Shown: piece after piece, positions 10,501-20,121 of the stretch
How the letters are laid out: every line of letters begins with the position of its first letter
Position numbering within the stretch: position 1 is the first letter of the stretch
Source of the DNA: Ministeria vibrans ATCC 50519
Taxonomy: Eukaryota > Opisthokonta > Filasterea
Length of the DNA: 27,735 bases
Direction of reading: 5' to 3'
Assembly (NCBI GenBank): GCA_943704425.1
Contig: CALSCP010001726.1
Location: 1-27,735, forward strand
The notes under the pieces: model-generated
What the model saw: only the letters and a program-made list of their open reading frames with translations
Told to the model about the DNA's origin: nothing
The model's database searches: none
Program-made: the position numbers and the translations under genes

Positions 10501-11780
10501 TGTTGGACACGCAGACTCCATTCGGGTGAGTGTGGTACACAAAGAGTGAGTGCACGCGCAAGTGAGGCGAATCGCGTGTGTGTCAGTAGAGACGGGTCTT
10601 GCTCAATGTGCTGCGACGACGTTGACAGTGGCTGTTGAGCCATCAGATCTTGCGGTGAAAGAGTCACCTCTTGCACTACCTGTGTGAAGCTTTGGTGAAA
10701 AATCGTGTCCGAGGAGGTCGATGGATGAAGTGTCGCGAGGCACTGCAAGAGTGCAAGGGCGCGCGCCAGTGAGCGCGTCGTTTCGTTCGCGGTGTCTTCT
10801 GGCGAAGTGGCGTGGCGGGCAACAGGAAGCATGCGTGCAATGTGTTGCGTGATAAGATGTGCAATAGCAGGCTGGTAGCCATTGGGTAGTGTGTGAGCGA
10901 GAGCAAGGTAGTTGAGAGCGGGAGCGCGACCGAGCAGGGCGTTGTTGATGGACGAGTCGTCACTGGTGTCGACAACGATGGCATCAAGGACCTCGCAAAC
11001 ACCGGCGTCGCCAAAGAACGCGACAACAAAGCCAAGAGCAACGACCTGAGGAGTCGTCTCAGTGCGTTGTGCAGTAAGAAGAGACGCCAGCGAGAGACGT
11101 GGCACGGTTGAGTGGGGACAGAGAAGGTGACGACGTATAAGGCGATAGGCTTGCTGACGAGCGGTCGTATCGGTAAGGGAACCTAAGCGGCCAAACCAAG
11201 CGTCGGGGTCGTCAATAACACACGCTACAACGACTTGCAGAGCGAGACACGCCGATTCTTGAGACGACGACGATGACAATGAGTGAAGCAGGAGCAGTGT
11301 GAGGAGAGCGTCGCTCGCTTCGGTCGTGTTTGCCTCCGTCTCGTCCCGATTGTTGAGCACCGACACAATATGTTTGGCAACACGGTCGACGGAGCCCAAC
11401 TCGACAAAGAGGCGCCGCACGTAGAGGACGAAAGGGAGACATTGGTGTGCGTCGAGAGCAACAACAAGAGGCGCTGTGTACGCCCGCATGTCGACGCTAG
11501 CAGCGAAGAGGCTGGCCACAGCAGCAACAGTAATGCCTGCACTGGCGCCTTGTTGTAGTGCTGAGGCGATGGGAGTTCGATCTCGAAGAATGGCCGCGAC
11601 CACATCAGACGGTGAGACAATTTCGCGGCGCGAACAAAACGCACTGCTTGCTGCGTGCGCCTGAGCCGCATCAAGTGTCGCAAGCGCCTGTATACAGCTA
11701 GGAATCACATTCAATGCGGCTGAGCGCCCTCGTTTTGCACTGGGTGGGGGTGGTGCCTCTGGAGAGAGGTTACGTTTCAT
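7566..11780 (-). CDS. FANCA: Fanconi anaemia core complex protein FANCA-like
   Basis: FANCA is a helical-repeat scaffold of the nuclear Fanconi core ubiquitin ligase, which monoubiquitinates FANCD2/FANCI at interstrand crosslinks. The open frame is 1404 aa in one exon; human FANCA is 1455. The best match is at about 523-585: LFRKPFFLREFLPALL, then LAGKIPPSLMTSYAAHL. These parallel the human FRRPYYVSHFLPALL and ADKIPPSLYSTY blocks at the same spacing. Just before them, RLDDIVAVS fits the human RLADLKVS region. Near 936, LTWLNRELSVN with SGTRAVYIFEYL fits the human DWLHLELEIQ region, followed by LFALFEFQLSRI. The N terminus MKRNLSPEAPPPPSAKRGRS looks like a nuclear localisation signal. Low-complexity Asn, Thr and Ser inserts come from trinucleotide repeats (for example 9337-9365, 10350-10377, 7864-7910). 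Lack of introns is unlike every neighbour. Identity comes from remembered family blocks, so a profile search would settle it. Confidence 0.83.
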   Translation of the reverse strand: MKRNLSPEAPPPPSAKRGRSAALNVIPSCIQALATLDAAQAHAASSAFCSRREIVSPSDVVAAILRDRTPIASALQQGASAGITVAAVASLFAASVDMRAYTAPLVVALDAHQCLPFVLYVRRLFVELGSVDRVAKHIVSVLNNRDETEANTTEASDALLTLLLLHSLSSSSSQESACLALQVVVACVIDDPDAWFGRLGSLTDTTARQQAYRLIRRHLLCPHSTVPRLSLASLLTAQRTETTPQVVALGFVVAFFGDAGVCEVLDAIVVDTSDDSSINNALLGRAPALNYLALAHTLPNGYQPAIAHLITQHIARMLPVARHATSPEDTANETTRSLARALALLQCLATLHPSTSSDTIFHQSFTQVVQEVTLSPQDLMAQQPLSTSSQHIEQDPSLLTHTRFASLARALTLCVPHSPEWSLRVQHRLLKQHRLQRPSVSDLLDLIATRLDDIVAVSHTKVIDLATLNNNNNNNNINHKGKSKIVNSVSATTNEGLQAASRAVHDFGLSNNQTRLPVYLLQWSLFRKPFFLREFLPALLFHPLVADDHDQQHTLLEQQKRLVRTLDLAGKIPPSLMTSYAAHLQSTDTSTSPSRNPLTTTKATSLTATTSSTTTTARPSHANTLLGVCGRLADLQEELEKAAPHSGGGSSSEIHQHHLQHKKIVFSCIERAHSCLQLYQASLGDVFPAPPALNALLRFFSALHHLHPHTPLSLLLEHLNTLPDAFTEALRKHLVLLVSTPLELHRELLEPATCLFVHLNNDTLTERVSRLLPLATLSEQLWTLRFLLTWIETLQSSATIASLSASLSSSSSSSSLPHSAQSVPPRQQVALLPSCVSATFAWLAKRLVWSVDQDCCRLAHRATSILAVAADMEPAQPIQKPQQGEESVFSNGADGSSDEEEEDDPLRSGQYGQDCSRRRRRCRHRHRPSQISLLTWLNRELSVNVSEDSLDSGTRAVYIFEYLNDAVALQGRQSVSRALLRALSLRSNERGSVLFALFEFQLSRISQQPSDGTAALSEPASTPSGIVDLDLFISPRVDATYLLQLVLLLPIGMRAPYDRARRQGRALEEPENSTTIGGEMVHFLVDHLMRDCSTAVPSLEMVGLVFRLMREMPCSPTQLERILKEHETLLCALVVAVPLYGNHLGQDHFLRTARCFAEVTLDYAGHALDQLAHQRRLEEAFIAVPRVWRDNPSLVVRLVSSVLEHQLSMASVCHPSQALTMFHRYLTRVHSSTPSLIGIVFQQLCASLRHQLALQVSASSTMPLDTNNATLQMTRSLIEQFPSQIVFTLHNSDSNDDNNNSNDNNDALPPLLIFSVLTHAAPKSLPLSRDEPTLTALVHLYSRLLAFHDHLDSHSVFTPLLARLHACPDAPPRSLLSLLTKAHNFVKQSLSTKCPVSFGLFQHL

Positions 11781-11978
11781 ATAAATAAAAATAAATAATA
11801 ATAATAATTATTATTATTATTAATTTTATTATTATTATTATTGGTACGTCTTTTTGATTTTCATTGGGATGATTAATTATTTATTGGAAAGACGTCTTCT
11901 TTAATTTATTACTCTCGATTCTCTATTAATTATTATTATGATTATTATATTTTTGTTATTATTATTGAGTTTAAGTAT
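11781..11978. repeat. AT-rich spacer with AAT/ATT inverted tract
   Basis: This spacer, between the PLAA stop and the FANCA start, contains an AAT run that turns into an ATT run (about 11790-11842). That forms a self-complementary AT palindrome. It probably includes the FANCA promoter and PLAA 3' UTR. No coding sequence is seen. Confidence 0.8.
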
Positions 11979-14659
11979 CTATCGACCGGCAAGAGCATCA
12001 CGGGTCTCTTCGGCTGCCAGACGGACCTTGGGTTCGGCATGAATGAGAAGAGCATGCACCACGGCGGCCATGTCAAATAGCTGCCCATTGGCACGAGCAT
12101 CGTTGTTTTCGAGCACAAGGGTGCCGAGGGCAACAAGAGCACGATAGCACGTCTCGGGAGCACGGTCGCGTTTGAGCACGTCTAGTAGGGTGGACATGCA
12201 TTGCATGGCGCTGTCGGTGTCCGCTGACAAGGTTGCGGGCAGTGCAAATGACAAGGGACTCCGCAAGACAACGGTAAAACTAGAAGAAGAAAAACAAAAG
12301 GAAATGAGAACAGTGTCAAAAAAAGACATTATCGACAAAAATAAAATAAAAATAACATACTTGAGGAGGAGGGTGGCAAGAGCCAATCGCACGCCAGGGT
12401 GGTCTACATTGGCGGGAATGTCGGTGACAGCCACAAGGACTGAGGCGCGATGGTCAATGATGGCGGAGCGAGAAGAAGCATGACGGAAGGCGTTGGTAAA
12501 GAAGCGCAGGGTGAGCATGAGGGCGGGGGGAGGTGAGGCGGCGTTGCTGAGAATGGAGAGAAGAGCCGCTGTGATAGGGCCGTCGCTGAGGAGCTGAGCA
12601 CCGGCGGGGGTGAGAACAAGAAGGCGCATGAGATCGATGGCGGGGAAGAGAGTGTGCGAGGGCCAGTCGGTGAGGAGAGCCGCGAGAGTGTCGCGCACGC
12701 CCGAGTCAATACTTGAAGGAGTGTGTTGGAGCGCAAGGAATGCGTGCGCAACGTGTTCGATGGCGGTTGGGCCGAGACGCGCGCTGTCTGGAATGTCGGA
12801 CGAGGAGGCACTGAGGGCAAGCAGTTTGTCGTGGATTGCCTGGTGGTTGCCCGATTCAAAGGCAAGCAGAAGTTTGAGGGGAATGTGCTTGCGGGCACGC
12901 GCCGGTGGCATTTGTCCGCCAAGGGGCGCGTGCGATGGAGCGCTCATGGATGACGGTGGCGGGAGAGCTTCGCTGCGTGTAAGTGGGTCGGCATTGCCCG
13001 AGCCGACGGGACCGCCAAGTTCGACACCCTTGGTGTTGGTGGTGATAAACTCGGCAATCTCCTGGACAAAGCGCGTGTCGAGGAGGTTGCGCTCGACAAA
13101 CTGGTAGGCGGCCATCCAAGGGTTCTCGGTCACGTTGAATGGCAGTTTACGAGCGGGGATGCCGTCGCCAAGATCGATGTCAAAGACATAGTCGTACTCG
13201 CGTCCGTCGTAGAGTTGCTTGGACGCGTTGGCCGCCGTGTCGACGACTTCACCCACTTTACTCCATTGTGCCTCGCCCGCACTCCAACTGTACAGATCCA
13301 CTTTGCCCTGTGCGTTGCGAACCATTTTCGTCTGTCCTTCGCGCGCACCGGGTACAGACAGTGCTGACTCGTCGGGAAGTGTCGCCACATCGATGCCACC
13401 AATTTCGCGAGCGGACACCGTCTGGCTGGCGACGGCCGCATCAAAAGTGGCAATCGTTTCGGCATTGGCAATGCGTGCTGGATCACGACTAAACACACGC
13501 ACCACACCGTCACTGCTGCCGCTCACAACGTCACCCGAAGGCAACGCAGCCACGGCCCACACTGATTTGGCCGGGTGTGCAATCGTCTGTACACACTCAC
13601 CTTCACGCCACACTTTGACGCACGAATCTTCGCCACACGACACCAGTTCGCCCGTAGCCATCACCGACGCAACGCCATACACGTAGTTGGAGTGCGAAAA
13701 GAGTGACTGTTGCAAGTCACCCTCGAGCGAGTAGATGCGCAATGATCTAACAACAACAAAATGAAAAAAGAGAAAAAAAAATTGGTCAACAAGAAGACGC
13801 ATGGGAACGGTCTTACGCGTCGTTGGAACACGAGACAAACCCGGACGGGAGCAGTGCCAGACCACGGACGCAGTCGGTGTGGCCAGTGATGCTACGTACG
13901 GAAACACCGCCGGTCCACATTCGAATGGTTTTGTCAGCGCTTGCTATACAATTAATAGTTGGCAGTGTGTCAATTTCTGTTATGGTGATCGCGTCTTGAG
14001 TCGATCCTCAATACTTACCAGTGACAATTGTTCCGTTGGGCAAGCCCAAGACGGCCCACACAGCCGACTCGTGTCCGTTCAGTGTCTGTTGGCAATTGGC
14101 GTTCTGGGACGACCAGATTCGCGCACTCCTACACACACGAAAACAAAAGTTGCAATCGAGGATGAGCAACTTCAATGATTGTGTCGCGTTGCGCTTTTAC
14201 GTGTCCCACGATCCTGAGATGATATCGCCGGTGACAGTAGTGGAAAGAGCACACACTGTCGAAGTGTGACCCAGCAAAGTGAAGACGGGCTCGCTAATGT
14301 CTGCCAGTGAGTACACCAGAATGCGGTTGTCTTGACTGCCCGTCGCAAGGGCTCCTGCATGAGAGAATTCGAATGTTGTTGAATGAGAAGAAGTGCAAGA
14401 GCAAGTGACAAAGACGCATAAGTCGATGAGGGGTGACGTGCCGAGATTGGAGCAGTGACTGACCTGTGGGAAAGACGTCGGAGGAAGGAAGGACAGCAAG
14501 GGCCATCACAAAACCCGTATGGTCCGTCAGCGTGCTCATTGGCACTTCGCTGGTGCCATCTTCGTTGCGAGAGGCAGGCCAGAGCTTGGCAGTGTGGTCT
14601 CGCGAACCGGAGAGGATCAAACCATCGACATCGGACGGCACAAAGGCAACGGCGCGAAC
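11979..14659 (-). CDS. PLAA: PLAA/Doa1 (Ufd3): WD40-PFU-PUL ubiquitin adaptor, 5' exon not found
   Basis: PLAA/Doa1 links ubiquitin to the Cdc48/p97 ATPase. Visible exons: 14464-14659, 14201-14354, 14019-14128, 13817-13943, 12361-13746, 11979-12279. They give 757 aa in frame. WD40 blades: LSGSRDHTAKLWP, GSQDNRILVYSLAD, GHTSTVCALSTTVTGDIISG, SADKTIRMWTGGV, GEDSCVKVWREGECVQTI and GSSDGVVRVFSRDP. GAREGQTKMVRNAQGKVDLY leads to the PFU domain (about 380-440: YDYVFDIDLGDGIPARKLPF, NPWMAAYQFVERN, FITTNTKGVELG). The PUL domain (about 495-757) ends in an armadillo-like repeat region; PUL binds p97 in this family. The first visible exon begins V-R-A-V-A-F at an AG acceptor, so about 20 residues (initiator Met, GHxxDV of blade 1) are missing; I find no candidate exon up to the zeta-COP gene. 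The 81-nt last intron has no in-frame stop. Confidence 0.95.
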
Positions 14660-14971
14660 CTGAACACAATTTTAACGATGAGTTGTCAAAAACAGAGAGA
14701 GAAGAAAAAAAAAACAAGATAAAAAACGAGAATGTTGCAGGTGGACGGCACAAGAGAGATCGTGTAAGACGTAGGCAGGGCAAGACCAAAGAGAACAGGA
14801 GAGAAGGGCGATTGAAGTTCCTCAACCTTCGCGAAGAAAAAAAAAAAAAAAAAAAAAAGAATGAAAAGGAAAAAGTGCCACCACACAATGGGATAAGCAC
14901 GAGTTGACAGGGCACGGGTGCCAGCAGACTCGGGATGCATCTGCTAACACGCGTGCCTGCCCCCGCCACAG
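14660..14971. other. Head-to-head spacer with A22 run, no first exons detectable
   Basis: This 312-bp stretch should contain the first exons of both PLAA (-) and zeta-COP (+). I find neither the PLAA start with its blade-1 GHxxDV nor the zeta N-terminal block resembling ILDNDGxRLxAKYY. It contains A9 at 14706-14714 and an A22 homopolymer at 14837-14858. Pyrimidine-rich sequence on the minus strand next to PLAA looks intronic. Confidence 0.6.
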
Positions 14972-15333
14972 CGGAAATCACCATGTTCGACGGCGTGACC
15001 GTTGTGTACCGCAGCAACATCGACGTCTTCTTCTACGTCGTGGGGGCCGCCTACGACAACGAGCTCATCCTCATGACCGTCCTCAACGCCTTCTTCGACA
15101 CCATCTCCACCCTCCTGCAGAACACCGTCGAGAAGCGCGCCATCCTCGACAATCTGGACGGAGTGCTCTTGGCCCTTGACGAGATCATCGACGGCGGCAT
15201 CATCATGGAAATCGAGCCGGCCACCGTCCTCTCCCACATCATTAGCCGTCGCTCGACCGAGCAGAAACAAGACTCTGTCTCCCAACTGTTCCAATCGGCG
15301 ACCGAAAAGGTCGCAAAGAACTTCCTCAAGTGA
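14972..15333 (+). CDS. COPZ: Coatomer zeta subunit (COPZ), 3' exon; N-terminal part not found
   Basis: Zeta-COP is a longin-fold subunit of the COPI coat for Golgi-to-ER transport. The exon reads EITMFDGVTVVYRSNIDVFF, YVVGAAYDNELILMTVLNAF, NTVEKRAILDNLDGVLLALD, EIIDGGIIMEIEP and then QSATEKVAKNFLK before TGA (15331-15333). This is the C-terminal two thirds of the family, about 120 of about 177 aa. The acceptor CCCGCCACAG at 14971 leaves a 2-nt codon remainder, so an upstream exon ending in phase 1 is expected. An in-frame ATG at 14935 would give 132 aa but crosses the likely acceptor and lacks the conserved first strand, so I do not favour it. The gene converges on GCH1 with a 119-bp gap. Confidence 0.88.
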
Positions 15334-15452
15334 TTTCCCTTCTCCTCCTTCCTTCTCGCCACTGTACAATGTAACCCAAAAGCCATACCAAACGAAAAGA
15401 GAATTACTATTGTTTTATATATTATATATATATCTGGAGCTAGACGTCCTTC

Positions 15453-16469
15453 TCACTGCCTTCTGATGAGGGAGAGAAATTCCTCGCGGGTCTTGGAGTC
15501 CTCGCGGAAGACGCCCAACATGGAGCTGGTGACGGTGGACGCGCCGGGCTTCTGCACACCCCGCATAGTCATGCACATGTGGGACGCCTCAATGACCACC
15601 CCGACCCCCGTGGGCTGGATGCTGTCCATTACCGCCACTGCAATCTGTCGTGTCAGTCGTTCTTGTACCTAAACAAGCGTGAGTCAATTGCAATCGAGTG
15701 TGTGTGTCCCTCCTCACTTGCAATCGTCGAGAATAAGTTTCGGCGAGTCGCGCCACTTTGGAGAGGCCGAGGACTTGTCCGTTGGGAATGTAGCCAATGT
15801 GGCACTTGCCCACAAACGGGATCATGTGGTGCTCACACAGAGACGAAATGTCAATGTCGCGCACGATCACCATCTCATCATGCTCCTCCTGAAAGATAGC
15901 CTTGTCCGTCACATCTGCGCGGGGTGTTAGCTCGCAGCAGCATCAAGACACACACACACACACACACACTGGAGCGTACCCTTGGGCTGGATCTGGTAGC
16001 CACTGGTGAAGAAGAGCAGCGCTTTGGCTGCGCGCATGGGTGTCTTGACGAGCCCTTCGCGCGACACATCCTCGCCAATGCTCTCCAGCAGCACTTTCAC
16101 TGCGTCCGCCATGCGCTGGAGGCGAGCCGCATGCTCCTCCTCCGATTCCTCAAGGCGAGCCAATGCCCCCACGCCTACAGAGGGGCGGCGGTGTCAAACA
16201 TACACTCTCCGATCAGATCACATCATGAGTCAAAGGGGGTCGGTTGCAGTGCCATGCGATTGGCCATTCCAAAGGGCAACGATGCACACAGCAGAGTGCA
16301 TGGGGAAGGGAGGCGGAGGGTGGTAGCACACAAGGCACAGGGCAGCTGGATGGAGTGTGCAGTGATTGCGACTTGCCGTACTGGGCCACGACAGTCCAGT
16401 CGAGTTGCGACGGCTCTGGCTCTGGATCGCCATTGTTGCTTCGTGGTTCATGTCGGATGAGTCTGCCAT
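15453..16469 (-). CDS. GCH1: GTP cyclohydrolase I
   Basis: This enzyme converts GTP to 7,8-dihydroneopterin triphosphate plus formate, the first step of tetrahydrobiopterin or folate synthesis in the cytosol. Four exons: 16382-16469, 15980-16174, 15718-15914, 15453-15668. They give 231 aa. Signature blocks: [117 protein letters not shown] and [18 protein letters not shown]. The zinc ligands Cys and His of CEHH and the later Cys of HMCM are present. The start is the ATG at 16469 ([16 protein letters not shown]). The N-terminal extension is short, as in non-animal enzymes. Introns are 207, 65 and 49 nt; the 65-nt one carries a CA run. Very secure. Confidence 0.97.
15948..15969. repeat. (CA)n in GCH1 intron 2
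   Basis: A 22-nt CA run within the 65-nt intron 15915-15979, so the repeat is about a third of the intron. Confidence 0.9.
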
Positions 16470-17018
16470 GGATGTTGACTGTATGAGTAGAACCAAGAAA
16501 AATAAAACTGATATGATTAAGTCATTAAGATTATTTCATAATATTTTAAAAGACTTTTTTGAGGGGATCGACAGACGGACGAAAAAATGATCACTCAACT
16601 CAAAAATTGGAAAACGTTGTCAAACCTCACTACTTCAGCATTTACTCACAGAATAACAATTATTAACCAGGATGAATGATTGTTAATTGAACAAGCAAAC
16701 AGCCATGTGTGTAAGCGAGAAGTGAAAGATGTGTGTGAAACGAGTAATTTTATTCGACTCAGTTTCGACCAGAACTCGACCAGTCGAGAGGAGTCGAAAT
16801 TGAGCCGGAAAGCGCCAAAATCAGCTTACCGTCTGGAACAATTCACTTGATTGGATGTTGAAATGTGGCGTGACGGGCGAGATGGAAGAAAAAAAAATAC
16901 TGTTGATCGAAAATTGAATAAGAAGAATAGAGTACGTCAAATGTCAAAACAAGAATCTTGTCAAATTGAAAGCGAAATCGCAATAATTATTATTAATTTG
17001 GCAGGAACGAGGTGAAAA
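16470..17018. other. Spacer upstream of GCH1 and downstream of VWA8
   Basis: 549 bp between two minus-strand genes, AT-rich, with no coding sequence recognised. It should hold the VWA8 3' UTR and the GCH1 promoter. The one structured element is the inverted repeat at 16758-16804. Confidence 0.6.
16758..16804. repeat. Nested inverted repeat (possible hairpin)
   Basis: The outer arms CTCAGTTTCGAC (16758-16769) and GTCGAAATTGAG (16793-16804) pair over 12 positions with one mismatch, which is G-U wobble-compatible. The inner arms CTCGAC (16775-16780) and GTCGAG (16783-16788) pair perfectly around a 2-nt centre. Internal loops are 5 and 4 nt. It could act as an RNA hairpin in the VWA8 3' UTR or as a palindromic site near the GCH1 promoter. 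Confidence 0.7.
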
Positions 17019-20000
17019 CTATTTCAACATAGTCGATGTAAACATCTGCTTGATGACGCGCGGCACATCGCCCGTGTCCATACACACATACGCCCGTCCA
17101 CTCGGAAGCTTCTTCTTCAGTCTATAAACAGCGCATCAACACACACATAATACACACATAACATATGATTATATATATATATACACACACACTCCCTTGT
17201 TTTTTTCTGCGTACCGCTCTGCTTGATCGCCCAGTGAGCCAATGAAAATGGCACAGGCGTGCACAGACTCCTCCGCCACCAACGCACGTCCAAGGGACTC
17301 GGGCGGAATTCCATACCGGTCCAAATTCGCATCACTACACACACACGAATCAAAACCCAAAAGAGAAGAAGACCTTTATAAGACTTACCTGAGAAGCACG
17401 ACAAAACGCTCGTCATACTTGTCCTTGTCGTACGCTGCCAGTGCTCCCACCGCCTCCCGCGCTGCCTCCAGCGTATGGTCCCCCGAGTCGCAAAACTGTG
17501 CGTGTGCCAGTAGCTTTTGCAGTGTCTGATACCGCTCCTAAAAACAAACCAGTACATTTTCATCTCCTCATTTGCAGCGCATTCATTCTACTCTTACCTT
17601 TTCGTTTTTGGGAACGGACGAGAGAGTGACAAAAGGAATCATCGAGCGATCGCCCGAATGGCCGTAGATCTCATAGACAAGGCGGGATTGCGAGTCAGCA
17701 CTGGCCGCAACAGCCTCCATGATCATGCATGCGGCAGACAGCGACCGCGTCAGCCGCGAGTCAGACCCGTTGAACCGGTACATTGACCCAGAGCTGCACA
17801 CAAAAATGGAAAATGAGCCAAAAAAAAAAACAGCCACACACCCCACAAAGAGTATCGCTACTTCTTACACATCAAAGACAAAACGGACAATCTTGGGCTT
17901 CATCTGAACTGAACCGGGCGGAGGCGGTGCATCCGCACGGCGGCGAAACACCGCTCGCTCGCCTGTCACGCCCTCCACCAGGCGAGAGTCATCCAAATCC
18001 CCTACAAAAAGAAACTCCCAATTACACTCACTGCTAATTGCAGTGTCGTATTCTCTTTCGCTACCCGTCGTTTGGTGGCGCTGCCATGACCGCTCGTGTG
18101 ACTTGGCCTCCAAGCCTGCAAGGACGTCCTTGAGCAGCCGGATCTCGCGCGTCACTGCCTCTCGGTACTGCCCATACGCCTTGGCATCGTACACGCTCAT
18201 GTTGATCTCCTCAAGCCGCTTAAGAAACGCCTGATCCCCCATTGCTCGCGCTGCTCGCTTCACATCCAACGGCACATCGTCCTTCTCAAACTGAGGCACC
18301 TACATAAATAGCAAATTACAAAAAAAAAAAAACAAAAAAAAAAACACAAAACAAAACATTTTTTTTTAGTTTTTTTTTATAGCTATAATTATGTAATTTA
18401 TTTTAAAAATCAGTTTTGTACCTGAGCGACATCGTGTCCTGCGTCGAGACGGTAGGGTCCGCCCTTGCCACCAAGCCCGGCCGTGTCGCGCCCACCTGTG
18501 CCACCCGCCCACTGATTCCCGCCCACATGCGGCTCATTCTTCCCATCCACCTTGCCATGCTTGGGGCCCGTCACGTCCTTGCCGCTCGCGCGCTCCCGCA
18601 TCATATCCCGTTTGCCCCGCTGAATCTCAATCTGAATGGCCGCCTGACGTTCCTTCTCTTCGCCCACCATCTTGAGCCACGAAACCAGTTTGGTCGCAAC
18701 TGCACGTCCGTCTGTCTCCCACACACGCACCAGTCCCTGCGCCGTCGACATAACCACCACACCTGGCTCACGTGTCGCACTCGCCATGCGCAACGTATCG
18801 CCCATCTGTCGTCGCATGTACTCGCCCATTGAGTCCGTCTCATCCGCTCCACGGGCCCCCACAGGCACCTTGCGTTGCGACTTCTCCGCCGTCGTCAGTG
18901 CAATGTCGCGGCGCACACGTCGCACCACATCAACCACTTGCATTGTCTTTTCGCCACGCTCGCCACTTTCCACCAGACGCATCACAGTGCCTCCGCTCGC
19001 TCCCAACGTCTGCAACACTCGCGGCGCATCTGCACTGTTCGTCTCACCATCTGCCGCCGCAAAACCCATCACTTGCACCTTCATTCCGTCGGCGTCCATT
19101 GAACCCCGCTCCACACTCAGTGCCGTCATACCCGATTCCTCACTCGCACCCATCGCGCGTGCAGACTCATTGTCGCCCCAGGGAGCAAACATGGCTGACC
19201 GATTGCTCGCCCCAGGGTACGCGTCAGTACGTGGCACCACCGTCGGAGCACACGCATCCGACGACGACGACGTTGTCGTCGTCAAAGGCGCCCAAATCGA
19301 AGGGTAGCCGTCGCTCTGCTGACCCGACAACAAAAAGAGGTTCACCGGTGCCGTATTGTCCTCTTGCATCTCCTCCACAAGCCACTCGTTGTTCGACAGA
19401 ACACTCACGCGACCCACTGGCACCGGCACGGTCATTGACACGTCCGTCACCACACCATCGTCCCGGTCCAGCGCTGACAAGTGCACATAGTGCAAGCGGG
19501 TACCACCACGTCGGTACACCAGCACATCACCTTTGCCAATGCCCGCCTCAACTGCATATTCGGGATCAGACGCACTCGCTTGTGCGCCCTTGGCCGAGCC
19601 CATTACACGCATGGCGCGTTCGGCAAGCCCTTCGTCCACCGTCACGGCCCACGCCTCACCTGACAGCGTATTGACACGCAACAGTGTATTCTTCAGACGA
19701 TCATGCACAAGCACACGATCGTCATTCAACGCAATACACTGCATTGATTCCTTGCGCCCTCCACGGTACACTGGCGGAAATATGTCGTACAAGTCACACA
19801 CACGCATTTGACGTCCATTGTCAAAGTACGAGTAGAGCGCCGGAGGAGATACAGCCACAGCGTGCACTGTCGTGCTGTCCGCCGCACACACAGAGGCAAT
19901 GCGTTGTGCGTTTGTCAACGGAATTCGCCAGTTGCGCAACTACCGCAGCAAAACATTGATGGAAAATTGAAGATTTTTTTAAAATAATAATAATAATAAT

Positions 20001-20081
20001 AAAATAATAATAAATAATAATTATAATAATAATAATAATAATAATAATAGTAATAATAATAATAATTATAATAATAATAAT

Positions 20082-20121
<40 letters not shown>

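Noticed and set aside
1345-14659. A functional cluster of ubiquitin-related genes (UBE2K, F-box, FANCA, PLAA)
   Set aside because: Genes lie on both strands with independent spacers and unrelated genes between them. Ubiquitin genes are common, so chance suffices.
14935-15333. Zeta-COP as a complete 132-aa protein starting at 14935
   Set aside because: The segment before 14972 does not resemble the conserved first longin strand and ends in a good acceptor, so it is more likely intron.
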